Shown here one piece after another: positions 18,022 through 25,938 of a stretch of 64,000 nt of DNA (position 1 is the first letter of the stretch; the number at the start of each line of letters is the position of its first letter). The notes beneath the pieces are model-generated. The model worked only from the letters and a program-made list of their open reading frames with translations, had not been told where the DNA came from and ran no database searches. The stretch lies in NCBI GenBank assembly GCA_018061265.1, contig JAGOUM010000004.1, positions 45,818 through 109,817 on the forward strand. Reading direction: 5' to 3'. A program made the translations under genes and the position numbers. This DNA is from Rhodoferax sp. GTDB taxonomy: Bacteria > Pseudomonadota > Gammaproteobacteria > Burkholderiales > Burkholderiaceae_C.

Positions 18022-18894
18022 ATGAACATCGGTGTGCTTTACGCAGCGGTGGCGTACACCTGCTGGGGCCTATTCCCTGCCTTCTTCAAGCAGCTTGGCC
18101 ATGTCAACCCGTTGGAGGTGGTGATGCACCGCATGGTGTGGTCACTGGTGTTCTTGATGGGTGTGCTGGCATTGCTGCGACGGTGGACCTGGCTGGGAGA
18201 AGTGATGCGCCAGCCGCGCGTGCTGGCGGCGTTCGCGTTGTCGGCACTGTTGTTGTCAGCCAACTGGTCCGTCTATGTGTGGGCGGTGCAAAACGCACAG
18301 GTGGTCGATGCCAGTCTGGGCTACTTCATTCTGCCGTTGGTCAATGTGGCGTTTGGCTTTGTCTTTCTGCACGAGCGCCCGCGTAGGGTGCAGTGGCTTG
18401 CGGTTGCCGTGGCCGCTGCGGGTGTGGTTTGGCTCACGCTGCAGGCCGGTCGACTGCCATGGGTGGCGCTGGTATTGGCGGCCACATTTGGGGTTTATGG
18501 CCTGTTGCGCAAGGTGGCTGCGCTTGGCGCGCTGGAGGGTCTGACATTGGAGACGCTGCTGTTGGCACCATTTGCCGTAGCCATGTTGGCCTGGTGGACC
18601 TGGAATGGGAAGGGCGCTTTGATTCAGGGCGATACCAGCACCCTGGGCTGGCTGCTGCTGGCCGGTCCACTCACGGCGATACCACTGCTGCTATTTGCCG
18701 CCGGTGCACGCCGTATCCCGATGGCGACGTTGGGTGTCCTGCAATACATCTCTCCCAGCCTGCAAATGCTGCTGGGCGTTTGGCTATATGCCGAGGCGTT
18801 TGATCCGGCCCGTGCGCTGGGTTTCTACCTGATCTGGTTGGCCTTGTTGATCTACAGCCTGGACGGTTGGATGGCCAGTCGCAGGCATCCTTAG
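18022..18894 (+). CDS. rarD: RarD-family EamA transporter
   Basis: A 290-residue inner-membrane protein with ten helices in two EamA repeats. It matches RarD by length and motifs: YTCWGLFPAFFKQLGHVNPLE at the N terminus, then HRMVWSLVF, SANWSVYVWAVQN, SLGYFILPLVNVAFGFVFLHE and TLGVLQYISPSLQMLLGVWLYAE. The family is linked to chloramphenicol sensitivity in E. coli, but the true substrate is unclear. I use the ATG with GAAGG upstream; 21 further open codons upstream carry no family similarity. It is a single gene. Confidence 0.9.
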   Translation: MNIGVLYAAVAYTCWGLFPAFFKQLGHVNPLEVVMHRMVWSLVFLMGVLALLRRWTWLGEVMRQPRVLAAFALSALLLSANWSVYVWAVQNAQVVDASLGYFILPLVNVAFGFVFLHERPRRVQWLAVAVAAAGVVWLTLQAGRLPWVALVLAATFGVYGLLRKVAALGALEGLTLETLLLAPFAVAMLAWWTWNGKGALIQGDTSTLGWLLLAGPLTAIPLLLFAAGARRIPMATLGVLQYISPSLQMLLGVWLYAEAFDPARALGFYLIWLALLIYSLDGWMASRRHP

Positions 18895-19012
18895 GTTGCC
18901 ATCTCAACCTGCAATCTCGGGAAGCTGCTCGAATATGACCAAGGCGCCAATTGCCGCCAATTACCCAGCGTGAAACGGGGCTCATTGACAAGTGACGCAG
19001 TTAGTTGCAAAC

Positions 19013-19040
19013 TTGTTATTAGTCGTATGACCAATAACAA
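19013..19040. promoter_or_regulatory. 28-bp palindromic operator before the TetR gene
   Basis: Left half TTGTTATTAGTCGT and right half ATGACCAATAACAA; the inverted right half matches the left at 12 of 14 bases. It ends five bases before the TetR-family ATG and begins 22 bases after a TTGACA (18985-18990), so a bound protein would block the promoter or early transcription. This is the usual size and placement of a TetR autoregulatory site and probably controls the whole efflux operon. Confidence 0.7.
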
Positions 19041-19045
19041 CATCC

Positions 19046-19690
19046 ATGCCCCGTCCTTCACAAAATATCGATCAGGCGTTGCTCGCCAGCGGTCGTGCCC
19101 TGTATCCCTTGCATGGATGCACGGGGCTTTCGGTACGACAGATTTGTGAGCATGCAGGTGCAAACCTCGGCATGTTTCACTATCACTTTCGCAGTAAAGA
19201 CAACTTCCTGTCTACCCTGCTTCAAACCTTGTATGACGAGGTGTTTGAGCAATTGCAGGTACAAGCATCTCAGACTGGCACTGCCAAGGAGAGATTGCGT
19301 GCAGCCTTGAGTCTTTTGGCGCGGCTTATGCGCGATCATGGCGCCTGGATTGGCCGTGTGTGGGTCGATTCGGGACTTGGCGAGGTAGTTCCACGTTTGT
19401 TCTTGCAGCGCAATGCACCGCGACACATCGGACTACTCATGGCTCTGGTCGAAGAGGCCGCGCTGGAAGGCGACATGGCATCGTTGCCATCGATGCAACG
19501 GTTTAGTTTCCTTATGGGCTCCGTGCTCGCACCCATGGTACTTTTGCCTGCTGCGATTGGCGCCGACTTTTTGCCAGCCACCATGACTTCAAAGGTCGAA
19601 CACGGCGTCTTCAGTGACGCAGCCATTGCCGAGCGCGTCGACTTGGCACTTACTGCTTTGGCGCCACCATCTACCCGCTCAACTGCTTGA
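19046..19690 (+). CDS. TetR-family transcriptional regulator of an efflux operon
   Basis: A 214-residue repressor. The N-terminal TetR helix-turn-helix is clear: GLSVRQICEHAGANLGMFHY then HFRSKDNFLSTLL (residues 28-60). The C-terminal ligand domain is unassigned. The first ATG follows the 28-bp palindrome almost directly, leaving no room for a normal ribosome site. It is first gene of an apparent operon with a HlyD-type lipoprotein (two bases after its stop), an ABC ATPase and an ABC-2 permease. It therefore probably represses its own operon until an effluxed compound binds. Confidence 0.9.
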   Translation: MPRPSQNIDQALLASGRALYPLHGCTGLSVRQICEHAGANLGMFHYHFRSKDNFLSTLLQTLYDEVFEQLQVQASQTGTAKERLRAALSLLARLMRDHGAWIGRVWVDSGLGEVVPRLFLQRNAPRHIGLLMALVEEAALEGDMASLPSMQRFSFLMGSVLAPMVLLPAAIGADFLPATMTSKVEHGVFSDAAIAERVDLALTALAPPSTRSTA

Positions 19691-19692
19691 CC

Positions 19693-20700
19693 ATGAAAAA
19701 CATGATGATGCGATCGACCGCTTGCACACTTTTCGATGCACTTGCCATTCTGTCTTTTGCCGCCTTGATGCTAGGATGCACCGACAAGCCCACTCCGTAT
19801 TGGTCTGGCTACGCCGAAGGTGACTACGTGTACATCGCCGCGCCACTTGCCGGACGTCTTGAAAGCGTGTCGGTCAGCGCCGGTCAGATGGTGACCAAGG
19901 AGGCACCGTTGTTCAGCATCGATGCCGAAATCGAGCAATTGGCGCAACAGGAGGCCGCCGCACGGATGGCTGTGGCGCAAGCGCAGGCCAACAATCTGGA
20001 CACTGGCAGGCGGCGTGACGAGTTGGCTGTCACACAGGCCCAACTGGCACAGGCCAATGCCGCTGAGGCACAGGCAGGCCGCGATCTGCAGCGTCAACAA
20101 CAACTAGTGGTGCAAGGCTTTGTATCCAAGGCACGGGCTGACGATGCAAGCACTGCATTGGCGCAGGCTCGCGCCCGTGTGGGCGAGCTCACCGCGGCAC
20201 TAAAGGCTGCGCAGCTACCTGGCCGCAGCGAAGAAAGATCGGCACAACACGCAGCCGTTCAGGCGGCTCGGGAGGCGTTCAAGCAAAGTCAGTGGCGCAC
20301 ACGGCAAAAAAGTCAAGCGGCCCCTGAGGCGGCACTGGTTGCCGATGTGTTCTACCAGGTCGCAGAGTACGTGCAGGCGGGACAACCCGTTGTGTCACTG
20401 CTGCCGCCTGGCAACGTCAAGGCGCGGTTTTTTGTGCCAGAAGCCGATCTGGCCAGTGTCCAAGCAGGACAAAGTGTTCTGATTTCGTGTGATGGCTGCG
20501 GCTCACCGATCGCTGCACAGATAAGCCGCATCGCAGCCCAGCCGGAGTTCACGCCGCCGGTGATTTATTCCAACGCCCAGCGTAGTAAACTGGTGTTCAT
20601 GGTCGAGGCCAAGCCACAGCCCAGTGATGCAAGGCGGCTTAAACCCGGTCAACCGCTGGAGGTGCGCCCGGCCAATTCGTCAGCCGAGCAGGCAAAGTAA
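19693..20700 (+). CDS. HlyD/YbhG-like membrane fusion lipoprotein
   Basis: Periplasmic adaptor of 335 residues. The signal peptide ends in SFAALMLGC, a lipobox, so it is probably a lipoprotein anchored at Cys 26 or so. Then come DYVYIAAPLAGRLESVSVSAGQ (lipoyl half), a coiled-coil hairpin with RRDELAVTQAQLAQANAAEA, and the second half with VFYQVAEYVQAGQPV. This matches the YbhG/EmrA-like adaptors found with ABC-2 exporters. The ATG at 19693 lies two bases after the regulator stop, and the ATPase starts one base after its own stop. No outer-membrane channel gene is in the operon. Confidence 0.88.
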   Translation: MKNMMMRSTACTLFDALAILSFAALMLGCTDKPTPYWSGYAEGDYVYIAAPLAGRLESVSVSAGQMVTKEAPLFSIDAEIEQLAQQEAAARMAVAQAQANNLDTGRRRDELAVTQAQLAQANAAEAQAGRDLQRQQQLVVQGFVSKARADDASTALAQARARVGELTAALKAAQLPGRSEERSAQHAAVQAAREAFKQSQWRTRQKSQAAPEAALVADVFYQVAEYVQAGQPVVSLLPPGNVKARFFVPEADLASVQAGQSVLISCDGCGSPIAAQISRIAAQPEFTPPVIYSNAQRSKLVFMVEAKPQPSDARRLKPGQPLEVRPANSSAEQAK

Positions 20701-20701
20701 C

Positions 20702-21454
20702 ATGCAGCCCGACGCAGGTCCTTCTTTGGCGATCAATGTACACGGCCTTACCAAACGCTACGCTGGTCGCCCGGTGGTGAACGGGATTTCGCTGCAAGTA
20801 GAAACCGGGCACATCGTTGGCTTTCTTGGCCCCAACGGAAGCGGCAAGACAACAACCATCCGCATGATTTGTGGCTTGCTGACGCCCGATGCCGGCCAGG
20901 GCACGTGCCTGGGGCTCGACATCATGGCTGACGCACCAGCCATCAAGCGCCAGGTAGGCTACATGACACAAAGGTTCGGTTTGTATGACGATCTTTCGAT
21001 CCGCGAAAACCTGGATTTCGTCGCACGTCTGTTTGAGTTGCCGCAGCGCAAGCACGCGGTGGACGAGGCTTTGGAGCGCCTTGGTCTGACCGCACGTCAA
21101 CAACAACTGGCGGGCTCACTTTCGGGTGGTTGGAAGCAGCGCCTGGCGCTGGCGGCGTGCCTGATCCACTCGCCGCGCCTATTGTTGCTGGATGAACCCA
21201 CTGCCGGTGTTGACCCCAAGGCTCGGCGCGACTTTTGGGATCAGATCCATCAGCTCGCAGAGCAAGGCATCACGGTACTGGTTTCCACACACTACATGGA
21301 CGAGGCCGAACGCTGCCACAGCCTCGTCTATATTGCGTATGGCAATATTTTGGCGCAAGGGACGGCTGCTTCTATTGTGGAAGCCTCCAACTCCCGTGAT
21401 CTGGAAGATGCGTTTGTCAAACTGGTTGGTCAGGCGCAGGACAACTTTGTATGA
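20702..21454 (+). CDS. ABC exporter ATPase
   Basis: A 250-residue ATPase with Walker A GPNGSGKTTT, Q-loop YMTQRFGLYDDLS, signature LSGGWKQRLALA, Walker B LLLLDEPTAGVDP and switch His in VSTHYMDEAE. It is of the ABC-2 exporter class (CcmA/YbhF-like, single domain). The start MQPDAGPS is one base after the adaptor stop. Its own stop overlaps the permease start (ATGA), so stoichiometric translation is likely. Confidence 0.93.
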   Translation: MQPDAGPSLAINVHGLTKRYAGRPVVNGISLQVETGHIVGFLGPNGSGKTTTIRMICGLLTPDAGQGTCLGLDIMADAPAIKRQVGYMTQRFGLYDDLSIRENLDFVARLFELPQRKHAVDEALERLGLTARQQQLAGSLSGGWKQRLALAACLIHSPRLLLLDEPTAGVDPKARRDFWDQIHQLAEQGITVLVSTHYMDEAERCHSLVYIAYGNILAQGTAASIVEASNSRDLEDAFVKLVGQAQDNFV

Positions 21455-22599
21455 ACTCCCAACACCCGGCACGCTTTAGTTTTGCCCGCATGCTGGCGGT
21501 GTTCATCAAGGAGTTTCAGCAAATGATGCGTGACCGCCTGACCTTCGCGATGGCAGTGGGTGTGCCCATCATGCAGCTGGTGCTTTTTGGTTATGCCATC
21601 AATACGGACCCCAAAGGTCTTCCAACGGCGATCGTCAGCACCGACAGCGGACCCATGGCGCGGGGCGTGCTTGCCGCCATGCAGAACACTGGTTACTTTC
21701 GTGTTGACCACTTGCTCACCAACGAGCGCGAGGCCGAGGCGCTGATCGAAACCGGCGCAGTGCAATTCATGGTCGTGATACCCGACAATTTTTCCCATCG
21801 GCTGGTTCGTGGTGAAAAGCCTGCGTTGCTGGTCTCTGCTGATGCAACCGATCCGAGCGCCTCGGTCAACGCGGTCGCAGCGCTCAATGCCTTGGTTCCG
21901 CAAGCCGTTTCACATGATTTGCCAGGTGCCCTACGCGGCTTGGGCAAGGTGCAGCCTTCGTTTGAGGTACGGGTACACAGGCGCTATAACCCTGAAGGGC
22001 TCTCCCGCTACAACATCGTACCCGGGCTGGTCGGCACCATTCTCACCATGACCATGGTGATGCTGACCTCATTGGCCATGACGCGCGAGCGAGAGCGCGG
22101 CACCATGGAAAACCTGTTGGCGACCCCGGTGCGCCCCAGCGAGGTCATGGTCGGCAAGATACTGCCCTATGTGGTGATGGGCTACGTGCAGCTCGGTGTG
22201 ATTCTGGGGGCTGCGTTTGTGCTGTTTGAGGTTCCGATGGTGGGCAGCTTTTCATTGCTTCTGGCCATGATCGGCGTCTTCATTGTGGCCAATCTGGGTG
22301 TGGGCTTTACGTTTTCCACGGTCGCAAAAAACCAGTTGCAGGCCATGCAGATGACTTTTTTTTTCTTCCTTCCATCGATGTTGCTTTCGGGCTTCATGTT
22401 TCCATTCAGGGCCATGCCCTTGTGGGCGCAATGGGTAGGTGAAGTTTTGCCACTGACACATTTCCTTCGGATCGTGCGCGGCATATTGCTCAAAGGCAAC
22501 ACATTCACACAGTTGTGGCCAGAACTTTGGCCGATGCTGCTTTTTCTGTTCGTCGCTGGAGCACTTGCATTGCTGCGTTACCAACAGACATTGGATTAG
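21451..22599 (+). CDS. ABC-2 type permease (YbhS/YbhR-like)
   Basis: A 382-residue permease: one N-terminal helix, a periplasmic domain from about residue 50 to 180, then five helices. The ABC2 signature segment is RERERGTMENLLATPVRPSE. It is the only permease in this operon, so it would act as a homodimer, unlike the two-permease operon at the left end of the window. It overlaps the ATPase gene by four bases. About 200 bases of non-coding sequence follow before the next gene. Confidence 0.92.
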   Translation: MNSQHPARFSFARMLAVFIKEFQQMMRDRLTFAMAVGVPIMQLVLFGYAINTDPKGLPTAIVSTDSGPMARGVLAAMQNTGYFRVDHLLTNEREAEALIETGAVQFMVVIPDNFSHRLVRGEKPALLVSADATDPSASVNAVAALNALVPQAVSHDLPGALRGLGKVQPSFEVRVHRRYNPEGLSRYNIVPGLVGTILTMTMVMLTSLAMTRERERGTMENLLATPVRPSEVMVGKILPYVVMGYVQLGVILGAAFVLFEVPMVGSFSLLLAMIGVFIVANLGVGFTFSTVAKNQLQAMQMTFFFFLPSMLLSGFMFPFRAMPLWAQWVGEVLPLTHFLRIVRGILLKGNTFTQLWPELWPMLLFLFVAGALALLRYQQTLD

Positions 22600-22796
22600 A
22601 ACTGCAGCCAGTTAAATCTAGGGCAACGCATGCCTGTCGCGCAGCAGATTGGCTTGAGCAGGAACTGGCCATCCTAGGGTTTTGCAATGATCCAGTTCGT
22701 TGTGTGCGGGATTTGGTCAACCCATATCATCCAACTATTTCAACTTGGACCATTTGTTGAATTTATGTTTCATGCTTCTTCGGAGCTAAAACTCCA

Positions 22797-23312
22797 GTGA
22801 AACCTGGCAAGTCACATTGGTCGGCGCGCTTCGGCAAGTTCTTGCCCAGCCGCGACGTATTGGCGGTCCACCCCTGGCTACGGCCGGTTGCCGGGCGGCT
22901 GCTTTCCCCCGAGCTTTGGCGACTGCAGCACGAAGCCGTTGCACGCGGCGTCGCTGTGGGGACATTTTGGGCCTTTGTTATTCCGGTGGCCCAAATTGTG
23001 GTGGCGGCTGTCCATTGCACATGGTGGCGAGGCAACATCCCGGCTGCCGCCGCCATGACGATGTTGACCAATCCACTGACTATCGGTTTCTGGCTCTGGC
23101 TGGCATACCAGGTGGGCGTACTGGTCTTGGGCGAGCCGGTGGCCGTCGCCGACGCAGCCACCGATGGTGTACTTGGCTGGCTGGGCGAATTTGGCTGGCC
23201 AACCATGCTGGGTATGGGCATGTTCGCAGTGGGGGGTGCGGCATTGGGTTACTTCAGCGTCAAATTGATCTGGCGTTTGCGCATTTGGTTAAAACGGCGC
23301 GCTCGCCGCTAA
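22797..23312 (+). CDS. DUF2062 membrane protein
   Basis: A 171-residue protein with about three hydrophobic helices and the DUF2062 pattern (LQHEAVARGVAVGTFWAFVI, then TMLTNPLTIGFWLWLAYQVG). The function of the family is unknown. The start is a GTG with GGAG about 12 bases upstream; there is no in-frame ATG nearby. The C terminus is strongly basic (IWLKRRARR). The small gene at 23316 follows after three bases, so both are probably translated from one message. Confidence 0.82.
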   Translation: MKPGKSHWSARFGKFLPSRDVLAVHPWLRPVAGRLLSPELWRLQHEAVARGVAVGTFWAFVIPVAQIVVAAVHCTWWRGNIPAAAAMTMLTNPLTIGFWLWLAYQVGVLVLGEPVAVADAATDGVLGWLGEFGWPTMLGMGMFAVGGAALGYFSVKLIWRLRIWLKRRARR

Positions 23313-23315
23313 CCG

Positions 23316-23513
23316 ATGAAATTCAATCGCCTTTACCAGCCTCGCAATCCACTTTTTTGGCTCATGGTGGCATTGAACCTGTTGTCTACAGTTTTGGGAT
23401 GGATTGCTCACAACCAAGCGCCGGGCGTATTTCTCAGCATGATCATCGTTGTGTTTGCCATCGGCAACGCCGTTTTGGGTGTCTACCTCATGTGGCGTCT
23501 GGTGAACTCCTGA
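23316..23513 (+). CDS. Small two-helix membrane protein
   Basis: A 65-residue hypothetical protein. Two hydrophobic helices are visible (LFWLMVALNLLSTVLGWI and FLSMIIVVFAIGNAVLGVYL) with short polar ends, predicting an inner-membrane hairpin. It starts three bases after the DUF2062 stop, which is the main evidence that it is real. I do not recognise a family. Confidence 0.65.
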   Translation: MKFNRLYQPRNPLFWLMVALNLLSTVLGWIAHNQAPGVFLSMIIVVFAIGNAVLGVYLMWRLVNS

Positions 23514-23616
23514 GGCTCATCCATCCACGATGACAACGTTGTTTACGTTGCCAATGGGGCAATCACAGTAAGAGTGTTAGCAAACACCGAGCAAAAAAAC
23601 GACGCACACCGACGTG

Positions 23617-23658
23617 AAAAAAGGGCTGTACATGCCACAAAGGTATATTTAGCCCTTT
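23617..23658 (-). terminator. Hairpin with T-run ending the 87-residue gene
   Basis: Inverted repeat AAAGGGCT / AGCCCTTT with a 23-base loop. On the minus strand it is followed by six T residues, ten bases after the stop of the gene at 23669. The long loop makes it weaker than a standard terminator. Confidence 0.5.
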
Positions 23659-23668
23659 GGATCTCAGA

Positions 23669-23932
23669 TTAAAGGCGCTTGACGCCCGACACATAGCCGA
23701 TCAGCACACCGTCAGCGTACAGCGCACCCTCGGGTGCACCAGCTTCGGCGTAGAACTCCAGTTCACACTCAAAAATGTCCCTTGGCCGCCGAGCTGGTGC
23801 TGCAGCGAGTCTCCGCGCAATTTTGGTCAAGACCATGCTGGCTGCACGCAATACTGCTGCTATCAGCATTCGGGCCCGGTATCCCATTTCGGGTGCGACA
23901 GGGGCATAACTCCAATACAAGTTCTTTATCAT
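23669..23932 (-). CDS. Small basic hypothetical protein
   Basis: An 87-residue protein. An AAGGAG ribosome site lies eight bases before its ATG, one of the best in the window, which argues it is real and well translated. The N-terminal half forms an amphipathic/hydrophobic helix with many Arg (RARMLIAAVLRAASMVLTKI) and the C-terminal half is acidic, then ends in VLIGYVSGVKRL. No family is recognised. An FNR-like box lies about 63 bases upstream (see entry) and a hairpin terminator follows, so it is a single-gene unit. Confidence 0.7.
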   Translation of the reverse strand: MIKNLYWSYAPVAPEMGYRARMLIAAVLRAASMVLTKIARRLAAAPARRPRDIFECELEFYAEAGAPEGALYADGVLIGYVSGVKRL

Positions 23933-24264
23933 GATAATTTCTCCTTGCTCCCTGCCCGTTGAGTTGTCAGCTTGGGGGGTGCACTTGGCCTGTGTTGATT
24001 TCAGTCATTCGTTTCTTGGAAACTCGCCGGGATACTGATGTGCGCTCAGCGGTGTCAGTCGAATCACTTAGGTGGACTCAGCTGACGTCGCCCCTGGCGA
24101 TGCGCCATCGTTGACGCATTGCAGGCTATTGACGGCATGAATGCGTAGTGGGTTGAAAGGTGAACCTCGTTTGCCAGAATCCTGTAAGCAGATTCGGAAA
24201 ACTTGCCCTAATGATAAACAAATTATTATCTTGAGCAAGAAATTATTGCAAAATTGCGCCCAAA
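23933..24264. other. Intergenic region at the left edge of the restriction block
   Basis: 332 bases without a gene. The left third holds the leader of the 87-residue gene with its FNR-like box. The right third (about 24190-24260) is markedly AT-rich compared with the surroundings, containing TGATAAACAAATTATTATC. The abrupt composition change is where the accessory restriction block would be expected to end. I found no direct repeat of the tRNA-Ala 3' end here. Confidence 0.5.
23995..24008 (-). promoter_or_regulatory. FNR/Anr-like box upstream of the small basic protein gene
   Basis: TTGATTTCAGTCAT differs from TTGAT-N4-GTCAA at the last base only and is nearly identical to the box before ubiU. 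Its centre is about 69 bases from the ATG of the gene at 23669. A class II promoter would start near 23960; the -10 candidate there (ACAACT, minus strand) is poor. Confidence 0.4.
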
Positions 24265-24834
24265 CTACTTCTTTTGTTTCAAAGGTGCAACACCGGCTTG
24301 TGTCTTGCGCCACAGTGCGAAAGCCTCGTCAGCCGCCGACGGGGCCTTGGGCGTATTGGCCTTGGTGCTGGTTGCTGAGCGCGTGCTCGCTGGAGCAGGA
24401 GTCAATGCTTCACCGAGTAGGTCAAGCAGGCGAGTGCGCGCGCGTTGCGGGTGGCGTCGGTAGTAGGTCAGTACTAGTCCGACGATAAAGCGTTCGTCAT
24501 CATCTTGGGGGCCAGGACTGTCAATGTCCGGTGTGGGCAGGTGGACGCCGGTGTCTGCTGGGGTGAGTTCGGTTGCATGGACCTGATCCATCCAGCCATG
24601 GGGTTTGTGGCATAGTTGTTCAAATTGCCGTGCCAGTCGCTCGCCAATCTGCCGCGACCGACTCTTGATCTGACTCCAGTAGCTCGGCTGAACCTGAACC
24701 CGCAGTGCAAACCGACCCTCCAATCCCCGCAGCGTTGCCGCATCGGGGTGCTTCACCGTGTTGTGAACAAACTCATCAAACAGCGCCAGCGCGTTCTGGA
24801 AGCGTATTTGGGCAAGATCTTGCGTACTGGACAT
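24265..24834 (-). CDS. Small protein resembling an XRE-type DNA-binding domain
   Basis: A 189-residue protein that is last in the leftward restriction operon, 22 bases after the RhuM gene. Residues about 45-85 (VQPSYWSQIKSRSRQIGERL, then a segment ending CHKPHGWMDQVH) follow the pattern of XRE/cI repressor N-termini, usually V-x-PSYLSQIE-x-G-x-R-x-IG-x-x-LARKIE and GWLD. The middle is acidic and Pro-rich, and the C-terminal third is a low-complexity Ala/Thr/Lys tail ending in KQKK. It could be a controller or a host-DNA-recognition factor of the system; no exact family is known to me. Confidence 0.65.
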   Translation of the reverse strand: MSSTQDLAQIRFQNALALFDEFVHNTVKHPDAATLRGLEGRFALRVQVQPSYWSQIKSRSRQIGERLARQFEQLCHKPHGWMDQVHATELTPADTGVHLPTPDIDSPGPQDDDERFIVGLVLTYYRRHPQRARTRLLDLLGEALTPAPASTRSATSTKANTPKAPSAADEAFALWRKTQAGVAPLKQKK

Positions 24835-24855
24835 GGCGCTGATGATAAACCGTGC

Positions 24856-25926
24856 TTACGCATCGTCTTTCCCCTGCTTACTCCCAGACTCGATCTGTTT
24901 CAGCAGCCGGTCAAAGTCACTCTCAAACAGCCGATCCTGCACGATGCGGTACTTTTCAAACTCGCTTTCGGCATGGGTCTTGGCGATTTCTGCCGTGACT
25001 TTGCCTGCGTCCCGCAACACCTCCCGGTCGGTGGCCTCGATAAATCGGTTCAGGCGGATCTCCCAATCCTGCATCGTCATCGGGATCTTGCGCTGTGCCA
25101 TGTCCTCGGCCACATCCAGATAGGCGCTGACCAGGCGGGAGAGTTGCGCCATTTCGGGCCCGGTCAGGTAATTCTTGGCGACCACGACATCGAACTTCTG
25201 AATCTTCCCGCCCGGCGCATCCTTCCATGTGGTCAAACCCATGTTGGGCTGGTCGGCATCGGCGCGGTGGTAAATGACTTCAGCCGCCGTCTGACCGTGG
25301 ATGGCCCAGTGCAACTTGTTCTGTACGGTGGCGAAGAAGCGCTTGGTGGCCAGCGCCGTCACGTCGTAGTCAATTGCTGTGGTGTAGATGTCGGTGATCT
25401 TCTGGTAAAACTTGCGCTCTGAGATGCGAATCTCGCGGATGCGCTGCAGCTGCTCTTCGAAATACTGCTCGGTTAGCACCGAGCCACCCGCCTTGATGCG
25501 CTCGTCATCCATCACGTAAGCCTTGATGGTGAACTGCTCGATGATGCCCGTGGCCCATTTTCGGAACTGGACCGCGCGCTCGGAATTCACCTTGTAGCCC
25601 ACGGCGATGATGGCGGGCAGGCTGTAGTGCTGGGTGTCGTAGTTCTTGCCGTCGGCGGCAGTTATTCGAAATTTTCGAATAACTGCCGATTCTTCCAACT
25701 CGGTGTCGCCGAACACCTTTTTCAGGTGGTAGTTGATGGTCTGGGTTTCTACGTCGTACAGCACCCCCATCATCTTCTGGGTCAGCCAGATACTCTCATC
25801 GGCATAGACAGCCTCGACGCCCCCCTGGCCACTGGCGGCGACGAAGGTCAGGTACTCGGCCGCCGAGGAACGGACGAGGGAAACCTCGGTTTTCCTGTTG
25901 AGCTTCGGTGGTTTGCCTGATTTCAT
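24856..25926 (-). CDS. RhuM-family protein inside a type III restriction operon
   Basis: A 356-residue protein of the virulence RhuM family. Typical segments are SIWLTQKMMGVLYDVETQTI, NYHLKKVFGDTELEESAVIR, HYSLPAIIAVGYKVNSERAV and QFRKWATGIIEQFTIKAYVM. The C-terminal half is helical with many Glu/Lys. The biochemical activity of RhuM is not established; homologues are often found beside type I or type III restriction genes. It starts 13 bases after the res stop and is followed by the small DNA-binding-like gene, so it is very probably co-expressed with mod and res. Confidence 0.85.
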   Translation of the reverse strand: MKSGKPPKLNRKTEVSLVRSSAAEYLTFVAASGQGGVEAVYADESIWLTQKMMGVLYDVETQTINYHLKKVFGDTELEESAVIRKFRITAADGKNYDTQHYSLPAIIAVGYKVNSERAVQFRKWATGIIEQFTIKAYVMDDERIKAGGSVLTEQYFEEQLQRIREIRISERKFYQKITDIYTTAIDYDVTALATKRFFATVQNKLHWAIHGQTAAEVIYHRADADQPNMGLTTWKDAPGGKIQKFDVVVAKNYLTGPEMAQLSRLVSAYLDVAEDMAQRKIPMTMQDWEIRLNRFIEATDREVLRDAGKVTAEIAKTHAESEFEKYRIVQDRLFESDFDRLLKQIESGSKQGKDDA

Positions 25927-25938
25927 GCTCGACCTCGA

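Noticed and set aside
22600-22796. Short open frame after the ABC-2 permease (ends near 22760)
   Set aside because: It begins inside the permease gene in another frame, has no ribosome site and encodes no recognisable protein; treated as intergenic.
23925-23936. Perfect 12-bp palindrome TTATCATGATAA over the start codon of the 87-residue gene
   Set aside because: It spans the start codon and its second half is coding; a short AT palindrome here is easily explained by chance.
24195-24225. AT-rich TGATAAACAAATTATTATC resembling a Fur box
   Set aside because: Too many mismatches to the Fur consensus and no iron-related gene next to it; recorded only as part of an AT-rich gap.
23900-24270. Search for a direct repeat of the tRNA-Ala 3' end marking an integration site
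   Set aside because: No copy of the T-arm/acceptor sequence was found by eye, and no integrase is present.
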